From Liolophura sinensis (lineage: Eukaryota > Mollusca > Polyplacophora > Chitonida > Chitonidae): 64,000 nt of DNA. The position numbers and the translations under genes were made by a program. The notes beneath the pieces were generated by a model. It saw only the letters and a list, made by a program, of their open reading frames with translations. It was not told where the DNA came from and did no database searches. The stretch lies in NCBI RefSeq assembly GCF_032854445.1, contig NW_027018101.1, positions 18,137-82,136 of the forward strand, written 5' to 3'. Positions within the stretch are counted from its first letter, which is position 1. The number at the start of each line of letters is the position of its first letter. This document shows, in pieces, positions 53,259 to 64,000 of this stretch.

Positions 53259-54983
53259 GTTGGCACCCATTACTTCACCTCTCTATTCATGGGACATGCC
53301 ACAGCTGAGGACATGATCGAACACTTTGAAACTGGCACGGACGGGCTCAATATGAGAAGACTTCTACAGCTGTCCATGGATGGACCTTCCGTCAACTGGA
53401 AATTTCATCGCATGTTCCAAACCAAGATCTCTTCCACTTATGACCACTTTCTTCTGAATGTTGGGAGCTGTGGGCTTCATATCGTACATGGAGCATTTAA
53501 GGATGGTGCAAGTGCATCTGGTTGGCAGATTCAGGATGTGTTGAGAGGCCTTTACACGTTATTCAAGGACACGCCTGCACGAAGGGAAGATTTCATTAAA
53601 TGTACAGAATCAACCACTTTCCCAATGAAATTTTGCCCCCACAGATGGGTGGAGAATGTTCCTGTGGTTGAACGAGCACTCTCCATATGGCTTAACATTC
53701 AGAAGTATGTGAAACAGGTTAATAAAGGACATTGTGACAACCCAAAGACAGTTTCATACAAGACTGTATCAGATGCAACCAAAGACAAGATTATTGTTGT
53801 AAAACTTTTGTCATTTTTGTCTATTGCCAAAACTATTCAGCCATTTTTGACACAATACCAAACTGACAAACCAATGCTACCATTCCTGGCTGAGGATTTG
53901 TTTCATCTGATACGATCTTTAATGAAAAGGTTCCTCAAAGAAGATGTGGACATAAGCACGGTAAACAAACTTGTTAAGGTCAATCTTGAAGACAGAGATC
54001 TTCACAAGAGCTACACTGATGTTGATCTCGGGTTTGCGGCAGAAAAGGAGCTCAAGAAAATCAAGAGCTCTTCATCTGGGCCTAAAGTTAGTGACAGAGA
54101 GATCCTTGAGCTACGCATGCAATGCAAAGGGTTTCTTATCAAACTTGTTAGCAAGCTCCTTGAAAAATCTCCTCTTAAATACCCCCTTACTTTGCAAATT
54201 TCTTGTTTGGACCCAAGACAAATGGCAACAAACAAAACCGTGTGCATCACTAACATGAAAAAACTGTTGGCCACATTACTGGACGCCAACCAAATGCGTG
54301 GAGGAGCATCTGCATGCGACACTGTACTCCTACAGTTTGAAGAATTTCTGGAAACAACTGTTATTGGTAACATGTCAACATTTTCCAACTTTGACCCACA
54401 TAAACCTGAGAGTAGACTAGATGCCCTGATGTTTGAATCTGTTGCCCTAAATCAGCGAATGGCACCTTTGTGGAATGTTATGAAAAACCTTCTTCTCCTG
54501 TCGCATGGACAAGCGACGATCGAAAGAGGCTTCTCAGTGAACCGACAGATTGAAACAGAAAACATGATTGAACAAACTGTTGTATCTGAACGACTTGTGT
54601 GTGATCACCTCAAGGGAATCGGCGGATTGAAAAACATTGAAGTAACAAAGGAAATGTTGACGTACTGTTCTTCTGCTAGACAGAAGTATTCCTTGTACTT
54701 AGATTCCAAGAGGGAAGAGAAACTTAATGCAGAAAAACTTGCCAAAAGAAAGCATGTTCTGGACACAATAGATGAACTGAAAACAAAGCGTAAGCGCATT
54801 GAAAGAGACATTGAATCCTTGACACAATCTGCAGATAAATTTGCAGAAAAAGCAGAAGAGACAGGGCAGTTGGACTTTGTTACAAAGTCCAACAGTTTGC
54901 GAAGAACAGCGAAGCAGAAGAAACAAGAACTTGCCACCATTGCTTCTACCTTGGATGAGAGACTGCAAGAGTTAAAAAAGTGA
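53259..54983 (+). CDS. hAT transposase exon 2
   Basis: 574 codons and TGA. LSMDGPSVNWKFHRMF resembles the second-Asp region of hAT transposases; CPHRWVENVPVVERAL holds the conserved RW; LLLLSHGQATIERGFSVNR matches the C-terminal dimerisation block with the ER-FS signature and the likely catalytic Glu nearby. The last ~80 residues are a lysine/glutamate-rich coiled coil. Joined to exon 1 the protein has 796 residues with no stop or frameshift. It cuts and rejoins the element ends in the nucleus; activity is untested. Confidence 0.92.
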   Translation, partial: VGTHYFTSLFMGHATAEDMIEHFETGTDGLNMRRLLQLSMDGPSVNWKFHRMFQTKISSTYDHFLLNVGSCGLHIVHGAFKDGASASGWQIQDVLRGLYTLFKDTPARREDFIKCTESTTFPMKFCPHRWVENVPVVERALSIWLNIQKYVKQVNKGHCDNPKTVSYKTVSDATKDKIIVVKLLSFLSIAKTIQPFLTQYQTDKPMLPFLAEDLFHLIRSLMKRFLKEDVDISTVNKLVKVNLEDRDLHKSYTDVDLGFAAEKELKKIKSSSSGPKVSDREILELRMQCKGFLIKLVSKLLEKSPLKYPLTLQISCLDPRQMATNKTVCITNMKKLLATLLDANQMRGGASACDTVLLQFEEFLETTVIGNMSTFSNFDPHKPESRLDALMFESVALNQRMAPLWNVMKNLLLLSHGQATIERGFSVNRQIETENMIEQTVVSERLVCDHLKGIGGLKNIEVTKEMLTYCSSARQKYSLYLDSKREEKLNAEKLAKRKHVLDTIDELKTKRKRIERDIESLTQSADKFAEKAEETGQLDFVTKSNSLRRTAKQKKQELATIASTLDERLQELKK

Positions 54984-55842
54984 CTGCTGTTGGACATCTT
55001 GTCATGATCAGGGAAATCAGTTTGACTGTCTCTGTCATGTACTCCTACTTTTTATGATGCAAAACAATACTGTTGCATGAATAAAGTATCATAAACTTGT
55101 GAGATTGTCTCCCTTGTGAAAATACTAAACAGCCAGGGCAGTTAAATATACTATCACTACTTGACTTCAAATTCAAATGTAGATATCAAAATTTCACAGT
55201 TTATAATTTTGTGATTTGGGATCACAAAAACGTTTTGATGCCTGGATTGGGTCCTGGCTGTTATAAGTTTTGAAATAGACCGGTTCAGTTTAAGAATTCA
55301 GACTTGCGCATTGGTTGGGTTGGAGAGCTATGTGAAATGTGACATCATTCAACAGGTTAGGGAGATCCACCTCTTTTGAAATGGTGGTAGAAAAGGTATG
55401 TGTTGTCAAACCATACATATGTTTACCATGCAGGGGCATTACTGCCTTCCCCTTACATAGTATTATTGTGCAAATGAGAAGGGAATGATAGGCAATGATT
55501 TCTTGAAAGAATGTAATTTGGTGTTTGACTGACAGGTCAAATAGTGTTGAAGTTAAATATCATTTTTTACCTCCAATTTATAAGGGGTTAATCTCCCTAA
55601 ACTCTTCTATGCACAGCAGTGTTTTGTTATATAAGTGAATTTCACAATCCTTCATTCTTAAACTGAACTGGTCTGTGGAAGTCCTTTTGATGATGAAGGC
55701 ATAACTCCGGACAACTAACTGAAATGTGGTTTGGTTTGACTTCGGCCAAAGTGAACAATTATCACTCCTGGAAAATTACTGTGACACACCTGGAAAACTC
55801 CTGGAATTTCATCTGTGAATGAGTGTATGAACCCTGAATAAG

Positions 55843-56448
55843 GAAATAATAAAAAAGTGAATTCGGCTAAAGCCTGCCCCGACTAGGTCAAACAATGAAA
55901 TTATGATGTTTGAAATAATACATGTATATACTAACTCGTGTTAGCGGAAGTGTTATTTTTTTTCTTTATTTCATTTTTATCTCATAAACAAGAGAAATTA
56001 TTAAACTAAACATAAACAATGTAATTCGTGTATATTTTCATTGTCTTTTTCATTTTAAGTTTGGTCGTTCTTTGATAATTTGTAAATGTAGTTCGGAGGT
56101 CCTATACGTGATCGGATAGGCTGATCTGATGTTGTTGCTGAGCGTGAGAGTTTAGCGCATATCGATATTGGCCTCTCTTAGATGTATCTGTGCGTCTGTT
56201 ACTCTCTCAAATTTCACTGTAAACTGCAATGCATTGTGTATTGTTCTTTGAGTTGATAAATGTGTTTATTTTGTGTGTATTCTCAGCATGATATGTTTGA
56301 GATGCTTTGTTAGCACATGCATATATGTATATGATATTGAACAGATTACTTTTAAGGTATTTTAATTTAGCCGAATGCAATTTTAACAAAAGCAGGCCTT
56401 GAGGCGCATATACTTACTACACGTTACACAATATTTAAAAAGATGGAT
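55843..56448. repeat. Tandem duplication, copy 2, right part
   Basis: From GCCTGCCCCGACTAGGTCAA onward it matches 50394-51000, fading after GATGGATT near 56448. Confidence 0.9.
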
Positions 56449-56734
56449 TGCTTCATATATAATGGATAATGTATTTGGACGCAAGCTGTGATGTGCTGAT
56501 ATGTGCACACATTTATGTTACAGATGTAGTTTTATATTATAAGATACTTTCTATTTTCCACAATTAACACCTTTTTCATCATTGATATAAAATATAACTT
56601 TTCTATTGAAGGTTTGTATGTTCTTTAATTATGTTGTTTTGATATTTGTAAATAACATTTTAAATATAACGGCATTTTATTCAGTGAAATATTTCAGAAA
56701 AGGATGTATTTGAATTGTACGTTTTGAGGAGGGG

Positions 56735-56781
<47 letters not shown>

Positions 56782-58845
56782 TAAATGTTTGTTTCAAAAA
56801 AAATTTACAGTTCGGTAAATATGAACATCTTTATCAACTGTTCCAGTAGCTGACGACAAGAAGGGAAAGAAAAATCATCGATTCATTCTCTGTGCACACA
56901 CTTTCATCAACACTTTGAATCGTCAACCCATAATTCATTTCACACTGAAAAGAGGAATGAAACAAACATAGACGTATCTTTGTGCGGGGTGCAAAAACGA
57001 GGAATCGTCGTCTTTAACAACACCAAGTCCCACTGGTTTTATTTGCGTTATACAGTTTTGTATCTGGGCTTTCACACTAGCTGATTTAAAATAATTTACA
57101 AGACAAACACTATGCCAGAAAATGTTTAAATATTAAAATGTACATATTTGTTATAACGCGTATAATCAGAAAAAAGGGTTTGTGGCAATTGTATTTTTCC
57201 ACGCACACCAGTGAGTAAGCTTATGCTTCTGTTTTCAACCCGATTTAATCGTGTGATATTTTAACATTTTTGAAGAACGCAAGAAATAATAAAGCTTTTA
57301 TTTTCATTACAATTTTGTGTCCTTTTTTAATTTCCATATACTATTTTAGTATACAGTTTTCACCTCTCTGTGTTTCGTGTACGTCTTTGAATCGGGAGGC
57401 TTGTCAGGTACTTGTCGAAAGTCAGTGGTTTACTCCAGGCACCCAAGCGTTCTCATCCATAAGCATTAAACCTGCACCCATAGTACAATTGATTATTGAG
57501 ACTGCTTATGCACACGCCTAGCTGAGACTCCGCAGTATTAAGGTGTGTAACCGAAATAATGGCTTTTGTTTAGTACCTTGCACTACTGCGAAAACCCCTC
57601 CGAATGAAAAAGGATACAAAGTTATGGCACACAGAACAAGCTGTAGCACCAGTCTAAGGGAAGATAACTCACAGTGATCCACAAATAATATTGAGTTATG
57701 GCCCATGGAGCTAAGAGATATACTCGAAGTTTTCATAAATGTGCCAGGGGTTAATAGCCATCAACCCCATTTCACATGGCATGTACTTGTCTGTTTAAAA
57801 TGTGACGTGAACACATCACATGCTTAATAGGGTAACTATTCATCGGACACGTTATGAATGAACACAATATCACAATAACTACAGGTACTTTGCTGGACAC
57901 ATAGCTTGCCAAGACAGCATACTCTGTCGGACTTCTAGTATTCCTGCATAAATTAGAATTGTATTGGTGGAAATCCCCAAGACCCCGTCCCTTTCGCACT
58001 GTTTATTGTGATTGTACGTTAAATGTGACGATACACTGCATTTTGAGTAATTCTAGACTTGTGAAGTCTAAATATTTGCAACTCTCATCACTCATTTTTT
58101 AAAATAATTCTGATTAGGCCATGTTTCTAGGGGATATGCAGGCTGCTACTTTTTAGGCAAAAGATGGAACAAAACTCTAACTTGAGTAAATTGAGAAGAC
58201 GCCGTATTTTACCTTTTGGGTCTGACAATTTGCCAACTTAGACACTGTCGTCCCTTATCTGGTTTTATTTTATGTGTTGTAAGTCTGTCTTTTATATTCA
58301 CTCTATTAGACTCAGATTTCATTCCAAGAGTGCACAAGCGCCTTTTCCCGTGAAGATGAGTTTAAGCTACAATTGAAACAATCTCACGCCAATCTGTCTA
58401 CAAAATTACGGAAATTAACATCTCCATATTATCTCTGTGAGTCCTGCTGTTAATACTTGAAAGGTAATCAGTCCCTCTGACAATGAGATGGCGTCATCAG
58501 CGATACAGAGATCAAAACACCGTTTTCCTTTAAAATTTCAGCTTCGAGTGGAGGGCAATTATGTCACAAAGGCCTTCTAAATGAAAATTTGCGTGTGCTG
58601 TCCTTTTACCTCTCCACGTGCTGACCAAAAAATTTCAATCTAATTTGCTTTAAGAATCATGACTTTCATATCCCGGCGTCAACTCATCCAGAATATCGGT
58701 TGCGCGCGCATTAGCAACATTTGTTGTTCGCTTTTCAATATTCCAGCGGCAAAAAATGGCTACTCGCCTCGCCTGAAACATAGTCACATGCCATAGTCAT
58801 GCACGAAAAATCATTGACGTATATATACCACAGTGTTCACAAATT
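56449..58845. other. Spacer with (TA)n and one candidate exon
   Basis: (TA)n at 56736-56778; the candidate exon at 56847 is listed separately. No other feature supported. Confidence 0.45.
56847..56971 (+). CDS. Possible alternative 3' exon
   Basis: A good acceptor (TTTATCAACTGTTCCAG) followed by a phase-1 frame V-A-D-D-K-K-G-K-K-N and about 30 more residues to TAG at 56969. The lysine-rich start resembles receptor exons 14-15, so an alternative tail is conceivable; it lies 7 kb past the main stop and has no tyrosine. Chance is quite possible. Confidence 0.2.
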
Positions 58846-59180
58846 AAAGAACTTAAATCTGTGGATCCATTTTTCAAGGGTCAGGATGAATCTTTGTTGC
58901 GGAGACAAGAAATTTTGTCCGTGTACACTGGACTTGACGCAAGGATCAGGCTTGTGAGGTGGTTGTCAGTTGTGCTGCTGAATTACGATCTTTGTGGGAC
59001 AATTTCAGTCACAAACATCTGAGCTCTACCAATGATGATACAGTGGTCCCAGCTCCTGCTCCTAGGCTAAACTTCCTACAGAACTGCCTTCCCTACATTG
59101 CGAAGTCCGTCTGCGGATTCGGTGATCCATTTGTCCAACGACTGACTGCTGGTTTACATGTAGTGACCTATGTTGTATGA
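58846..59180 (+). pseudogene. Frameshifted coding-like remnant, unidentified
   Basis: One frame reads KELKSVDPFFKGQDESLLRR and continues to a stop near 59021; an overlapping frame then reads ELRSLWDNFSHKHLSSTNDD to a stop at 59180. The composition suggests a decayed protein gene, perhaps of a retroelement; no family recognised. Confidence 0.3.
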
Positions 59181-59884
59181 GTAACTGAAATTACAGCAGA
59201 AGTTTATAACACAGGGGAGATCACAGTGTATTACACTTCAAGCGAGCGATGTAGATAAGCCACTTTTGAGCAATTAATTAGAAAGTATGCCGTGGTTTAG
59301 ATAATGGGCGAATAACGATTGCTCTGATGAGGAACTAGTGGCGTTTCTGAGCATTTGCCGGAACGATTTTATCTTTCCGTCCCATTAACACTAAATAGTC
59401 TGGTGTGTTGCAAGTTTAAGCAACTGTTAAGGCAAAGCAATTTGGCTGCTTTTTTCATGTTCTCAACTTTAGAGCACAAGCGACTTGTACGACAAGTTTC
59501 ATATGTGAGCAGTTTCCATCTACTGTGTTACATTATTTTAATGTCATTGTATGTTAAATGTGGTAGACAACACAGCATTATGAGTAACTCTAGTCCAATG
59601 ATATTTTCTCCCAATTCTGCTTGAGCAATGGCGCTAGCGCGTGTGTAATTTGTTACGGTTTAGGCATTTAACTAAATATATTGTAACGCAGAGCATAATT
59701 TAGCATTGTTTCAGGCAACAGCCACCCGTTTTACGGGTTCCTAAGTTGTTGTTGTGAAACCCGTAGATGTTCTGTTCCACAGCTACTGCTGTAAATCCCA
59801 ATAAAGAACTAACAGCCAGAAACTTATACTTTCCACTTCATTCCTAAAACGCCCCGGCTAGAATAGCAATAAGGAAGATTCAGA

Positions 59885-60530
59885 CAGCGACGACTCAACC
59901 GTGACCAATCAGAGAGAAGCTACAACAACACCAACATGTAGGCCTACACCTCAGTCGTCTACAAAAGCGGCTGACACGACTGGAATGTTTCAAATTCAGA
60001 TCTAAGGGAACGGAGATAAAGAATGAAATAAAAGACGTAAAACTGAGGTGACCGTGTTACTGATAGATTTACCCAAAATAGAAGAAAGCATTATTTTCAC
60101 TACTGAAAAAATCTGCACTCTTGAGAAAACTATCCCTGAAACAGAAGTTAAGTTGAGAACATATGTCTCTGACTTGGAAAAGAAAGTCATGCGCCTAGAA
60201 GTCCACGACAAAAAAACCCACCCTTTTGCTCTATGGAACTGATCAAAATGGCAAAAAATGAAAACACAGAATCGGTTGTCGGTGATTTCCTATCATCTGA
60301 AATGGACTTAGACAAAGATTGGACACAAAATTTTCTAATTGATAATATATATTGTATACCTAAATATAATAATCCCCTCCAACAATAATGATGACATTAG
60401 TACATGCCAAGTATAAAAATATGATTCTCAAATGTACTACTGCTCTTCGTGGAAAGAAAAATAGCGTTCGAACCGACCTTCCACTTGAACTGGCCAATAT
60501 ACCATATAACCCCTGGATATCTTAGGGTAA
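59885..60530 (+). pseudogene. LINE ORF1-like remnant
   Basis: A coiled-coil segment (KIEESIIFTTEKICTLEKTI, then VSDLEKKVMRLEVHDKK) and, after frameshifts, IMMTLVHAKYKNMILK and CTTALRGKKNSVRTDLPLEL. This order matches ORF1 RNA-binding proteins of L1-like LINEs (coiled coil, RRM-like part, C-terminal domain). At least two frame changes; no reverse transcriptase follows. Confidence 0.7.
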
Positions 60531-61540
60531 ACAAACTGAGATAAGGGTGGCAGATACAGCCGTTGTCCTCGAAACTAGACCCAGCAATGGCATAGGACCA
60601 TTGTTGGAATCTTTATTGTAGATGTATCTTTGATACAGTCATGGTGATTATAGAAGAATTCTCTAATAACTACCTTCCCTAAGCGAAACTATTTGATATC
60701 TTCTGTGAAATTTTCTCCCTTTCAGAGATCCCGAATTGTTTTTGCTTAAATTACGACCAGCCATTTATATGTAATACTAGACGAATTCTCGACACAGAAT
60801 ACACTATCTACATTTATTTTGGTAGATCTCTGTGTAGCATGTTTATAGCCCTAATGCATTGCCCATTTTTTTAATGGTATCTGGTGTGGTAAATATCGGT
60901 TAACAATTGTACACATAGTGTTAGAAGCCATATGTATGGTGGGTATATATTTCATCCTCACTTCCTCTGCAGAACACCTGATGAATGCAGAACATCTAAT
61001 GAATCGTAACCAAATCCGTTACCTAAATATCTATTGACAAGTATGCACATCGTGTCATCACCCATAGGCATGGTGGGCGGATATTTCATCCCCACTTCCT
61101 CCACAGAACACGTGATGAATTCTAACCAAATCCCTCACCTTCTGTATTTTGTAAACCATATGGGCTATGTATGACTGTTGAGTAACTGTCCAGTGATATG
61201 TTCAGTAAGTATGTGTAGCTTGTATTTATAAACATGTCATGTACGACTGCAGTCGTAATTGGTGAATATCCTGTTTGCACATGTTTGGTAATTTCTGAGT
61301 ATTATAAACATTCTTACAGTAGCAGACTCACCAAATACATAACAGGCCTAATATATTTTACGATTTTACTCTTTGTATGATAGCTACGTGTATGGTGTGC
61401 TGGACATACACATGTAGTTTGTTTACCACTGCACATAAACAACATGTAGTATGTATTCTGATGACATTGTAGATCTGATGTTGTAAGCATTCACTGGTGG
61501 TTTCGATCTTGTTTGCATATTGTATAATACAAGACATGAA
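60531..61540. other. Spacer
   Basis: A short imperfect duplication at about 60935-61000 and 61065-61130 shares GGTGGG, ATATTTCATCC and CACTTCCTC; otherwise nothing seen. Confidence 0.45.
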
Positions 61541-62406
61541 TCTTGGTACGGTGCCTGTATCTATCATGTCTCTACTGGTACGGTTCCCGTATCTATCATG
61601 TCTATACTGGTACGGTGCCTGTGTCTGTCATGTCTATACTGGTACGGTACCTGTGTCTGTCATGTCTATACTGGTGCAGTGCCTGTATTTATCATGTCTA
61701 TACTGGTACTGTGTCTGTGTCTATCGTGTTTATACTGGTACGGTGCCTGTATCTATCATGTCTATGCTGGTGCGGTGCCTGTTTCTACCATGTCTATGCT
61801 GGTACGGTGCCTGTATCTATCATGTCTATGCTGGTATGGTGCCTGTGTCTATCATGTCTATGCTGGTACGGTGCCTGTATCTATTATGTCTATACTGGTA
61901 CAGTGTCTGTATCTATCATATCTATACTGGTACCGTGCCTGTATCTATCATGTCTATACTGGTACGGTGCCAGTATCTATCATGTCTATACTGGTACGGT
62001 ACCTGTGTCCGTCATGTTTATACTGGTACTGTGCCTGTATCTATCATGTCTATACTGGTACGGTGCCTGTATATATCATGTCTATGCTGGTACGGTGCCT
62101 GTATCTATCATGTCTATACTGGTACTGTGCCTGTATCTATAATGTCTATACTGGTACGGTGCCTGTATCTATAATGTCTATACTGGTATGGTGCCTGTAT
62201 CTATAATGTCTATACTGGTACGGTGCCTGTATCTATCATGTCTATACTGGTATGGTGCCTGTATCTATTATGTCTATACTGGTACGGTGCCTGTATCTAT
62301 CATGTCTATACTAGTACTGTGCCTGTATCTATCATGTCTATACTGGTACGGTGCCTGTATCTGTCATGTCTATACTGGCACGGTGCCTGTATCTATCATG
62401 TCTATG
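61541..62406. repeat. 32-base minisatellite, about 27 units
   Basis: Consensus unit GGTACGGTGCCTGTATCTAT followed by CATGTCTATACT. Unit length is 2 modulo 3 and the unit has no stop in any plus frame, so all three plus frames stay open for about 600-690 bases. This is arithmetic, not evidence of coding. Confidence 0.97.
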
Positions 62407-64000
62407 CACTGTTAGTAAACATTTTATAATGCTGAGTAAATGCCTAATGCAACATGGTGTGTATAAGCTGTAAAGACTTTTGATTTATGTCGTTGCATTT
62501 TACTTATGTGGATTACGCCATTATCAGACAGCCGGTATGTCCATCACGAATTCTACTTTGTGACCATTATTGATTCAACTCTCAGCCTGGTTTCTTGGAA
62601 AGAAGCCCTCTACTCTTTCTCCCTTGTTCTTTTTATTATTATTCATATATCCGTTTGTTGTGGAAAGTTGTGCTGTAAACATCTCTTTTTTGTGGGTGGC
62701 ACTCAAGCTCGTCCTAAAACTAGTACAATTTATTTCATTATGGAATTGATACATGTGACCTTTCAACTGTTTTTCTTATACCTTATACTGGGAACTGTAT
62801 GTGTGTGTGTCATTTGCACTGAGTGTGTGTGTGTGTTTTCTAGTTCAAAAGAAGGCTCTTTTCCGTTGCTAAAAGTAACCGAATCACCGCTGGGTAGTCA
62901 GTGCATAAGCCCACAAGAGTATTCTCCCTTGAAAATGAAAACAATGGAATTTGCATTTATTGACGAGTGTAACATTCACCAACCGCTTGAGGACGGATAT
63001 ACGTATTGTATATAAACTCATCGCGGCTGCCGAATTATATATTTTGTTATATTCCGAAATAATACACGTTCATTGTCACACTACTGTAATTCTGGAGAGT
63101 ATTTCGTGGAGTTTGCCTTCAACGAACATCAGTTTGTATACTAGCTATAGATACTTTCGCCTTATTTTGATAATTAACAGTTTTGTAATGACTTTTTATC
63201 AAATAATTACAGAGGTACAGCATACTGAGTACAACCAGAGCAGCCATGACAGTGCGATGACTGGCAACTAGTCACACGTAGCCAGTAAAATACATGCAAG
63301 GACACTTGTCAATTTACCTCAGTCATGGTTTTATTTTGACTGTTCATGTTGATGTTTAAACAGTAACAAATTTCACGCCCCTTAGCACAGATAGACGCAT
63401 CAGAAATTATTTAATATTCATAGATTTCTCTACAAATCACTGTAGATCTCATGAAACCCTATAGAAACTGTTGTCCAGCAATTACGTTCGGATTCTAAGA
63501 GCCTACAATGCGTGCATTACGGACGCCGTGTTCAGTATCCCCTAGTGAACTGTTTCACACTGTATCTAATTCTTCTTAGCCCGGGGCTCGGGGGTGTATA
63601 AGCATCGTATTGAGTAAAATCTCCATATTGACTATTTGAACAATATCAGTCAAACTGCAACGTGTATCCATTATTTAAATAATGTAACATGCGTTCACGG
63701 CATCACCGACGATTGTTGACAGTTTTTCTTTACGAGACCATGTCTTAATTTCTTTGTATACATTCTTAGTGCCTTGTGGCATTGTGTTAGTCCTTGGTTT
63801 GGAAACTGGTCAGTTAATTACTGGACCTAGAATATATATAATCTTTGACGGAGTAATAATACAACTTGCATGTTGCCAGCAATATTTAATGTAATAGTTT
63901 GACTCAACAATGAGCCTTTGTGGTCGAGAAGTAGAACATACATATTCAATTTGACACATATCATAACTACATGTGACCATTTGCCAGCTATCACACTGTC
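62407..64000. other. Right-edge spacer with candidate 3' exons
   Basis: Apart from GT-rich runs near 62800-62836 and the candidate at 62844-63271 I see no gene, RNA or mobile element. Confidence 0.4.
62844..63271 (+). CDS. Possible 3'-terminal exons of an unidentified gene
   Basis: After acceptor GTGTTTTCTAG the frame reads SKEGSFPLLKVTESPLGSQC, then PQEYSPLKMKTMEFAF. A second segment at 63211-63271 follows TCAAATAATTACAG and reads EVQHTEYNQSSHDSAMTGN then TAG. The tyrosine contexts (YSPL, YNQS) look like receptor-tail motifs. I could not find a donor joining the two, so the model is unproven. Confidence 0.22.

Larger units (their letters stand above)
51467..55836 (+). mobile_element. hAT-type DNA transposon, apparently complete
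   Basis: 4370 bases. Ends CAGGGTTCGCACGC and, on the minus strand, CAGGGTTCATACAC (11 of 14 matching), flanked by AATAAG on both sides (51461-51466 and 55837-55842), a 6-base target duplication; most hATs make 8. Subterminal regions hold repeated CCTGGAAA words, many at the left (51481-51575) and several at the right (55768-55815), all in the same orientation, probably transposase-binding sites. It encodes an uninterrupted two-exon transposase. Confidence 0.92.

Noticed and set aside
54011-54997. Minus-strand frames of 89-130 codons inside the transposase
   Set aside because: Shadow frames of the hAT transposase coding strand.
61497-62206. Three overlapping plus frames of about 200-228 codons rich in Tyr, Cys and Val
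   Set aside because: They are translations of the 32-base minisatellite; openness follows from a stop-free unit.
1-64000. True tRNA genes, rRNA genes or CRISPR arrays
   Set aside because: tRNA-like boxes occur only as SINE heads, and the tandem arrays are head-to-tail minisatellites without distinct spacers.

Overview
The window is nuclear DNA of an animal. It is AT-rich, its genes are split by spliceosomal introns, and it is dense in tRNA-headed SINEs, LINE remnants, minisatellites and DNA transposons. The SINE tails (core GGCGTTTTACGCCGTACTCAAG, read here on both strands) and the frequent TACATGTA words suggest a marine lophotrochozoan such as a mollusc or brachiopod; that assignment is inference, not proof.

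The main content is a head-to-head pair of immunoglobulin-superfamily genes. On the minus strand (14731 down to 708 and probably beyond the left edge) I can chain a signal-peptide exon, one Ig-like exon, a second Ig-like domain split over two exons, and a Thr/Ser/Pro-rich stalk made of 177-, 42- and 15-base exons; no membrane segment was found inside the window. On the plus strand (24888 to 49475) 17 exons join with compatible phases into one 739-residue reading frame: signal peptide, three Ig domains, one fibronectin III domain, a transmembrane helix, and a cytoplasmic tail assembled from very small exons, most carrying one tyrosine motif (YENV, YGNV, VYTEV, VYAEV twice, YSNS, VYADT, TYASI, VYDND). 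This has the architecture of a tyrosine-signalling adhesion or immune-type receptor.

Mobile DNA, left to right: SINE copies of at least two families throughout; LINE reverse-transcriptase scraps at 16.1 and 19.0 kb; a defective Ty3/gypsy-type LTR element (28631-32694, minus strand) with a 5-base target duplication, a SINE nested in its RNase H region and several inactivating lesions, lying in intron 2 of the plus gene; MITE-like elements at 34.4 and 43.1 kb; an inverted pair of LTR-like sequences at 37.4 and 38.9-39.8 kb; and an apparently intact 4.37-kb hAT-type transposon (51467-55836) with a two-exon 796-residue transposase. The hAT element sits inside the second copy of a 1059-base tandem duplication downstream of the receptor gene. 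A LINE ORF1 remnant (59.9-60.5 kb) and a 32-base minisatellite (61.5-62.4 kb) follow.

Spacer between and within genes is mostly featureless AT-rich sequence. Exon predictions rest on reading frame, splice-site sequence and phase bookkeeping only; transcript data were not available.
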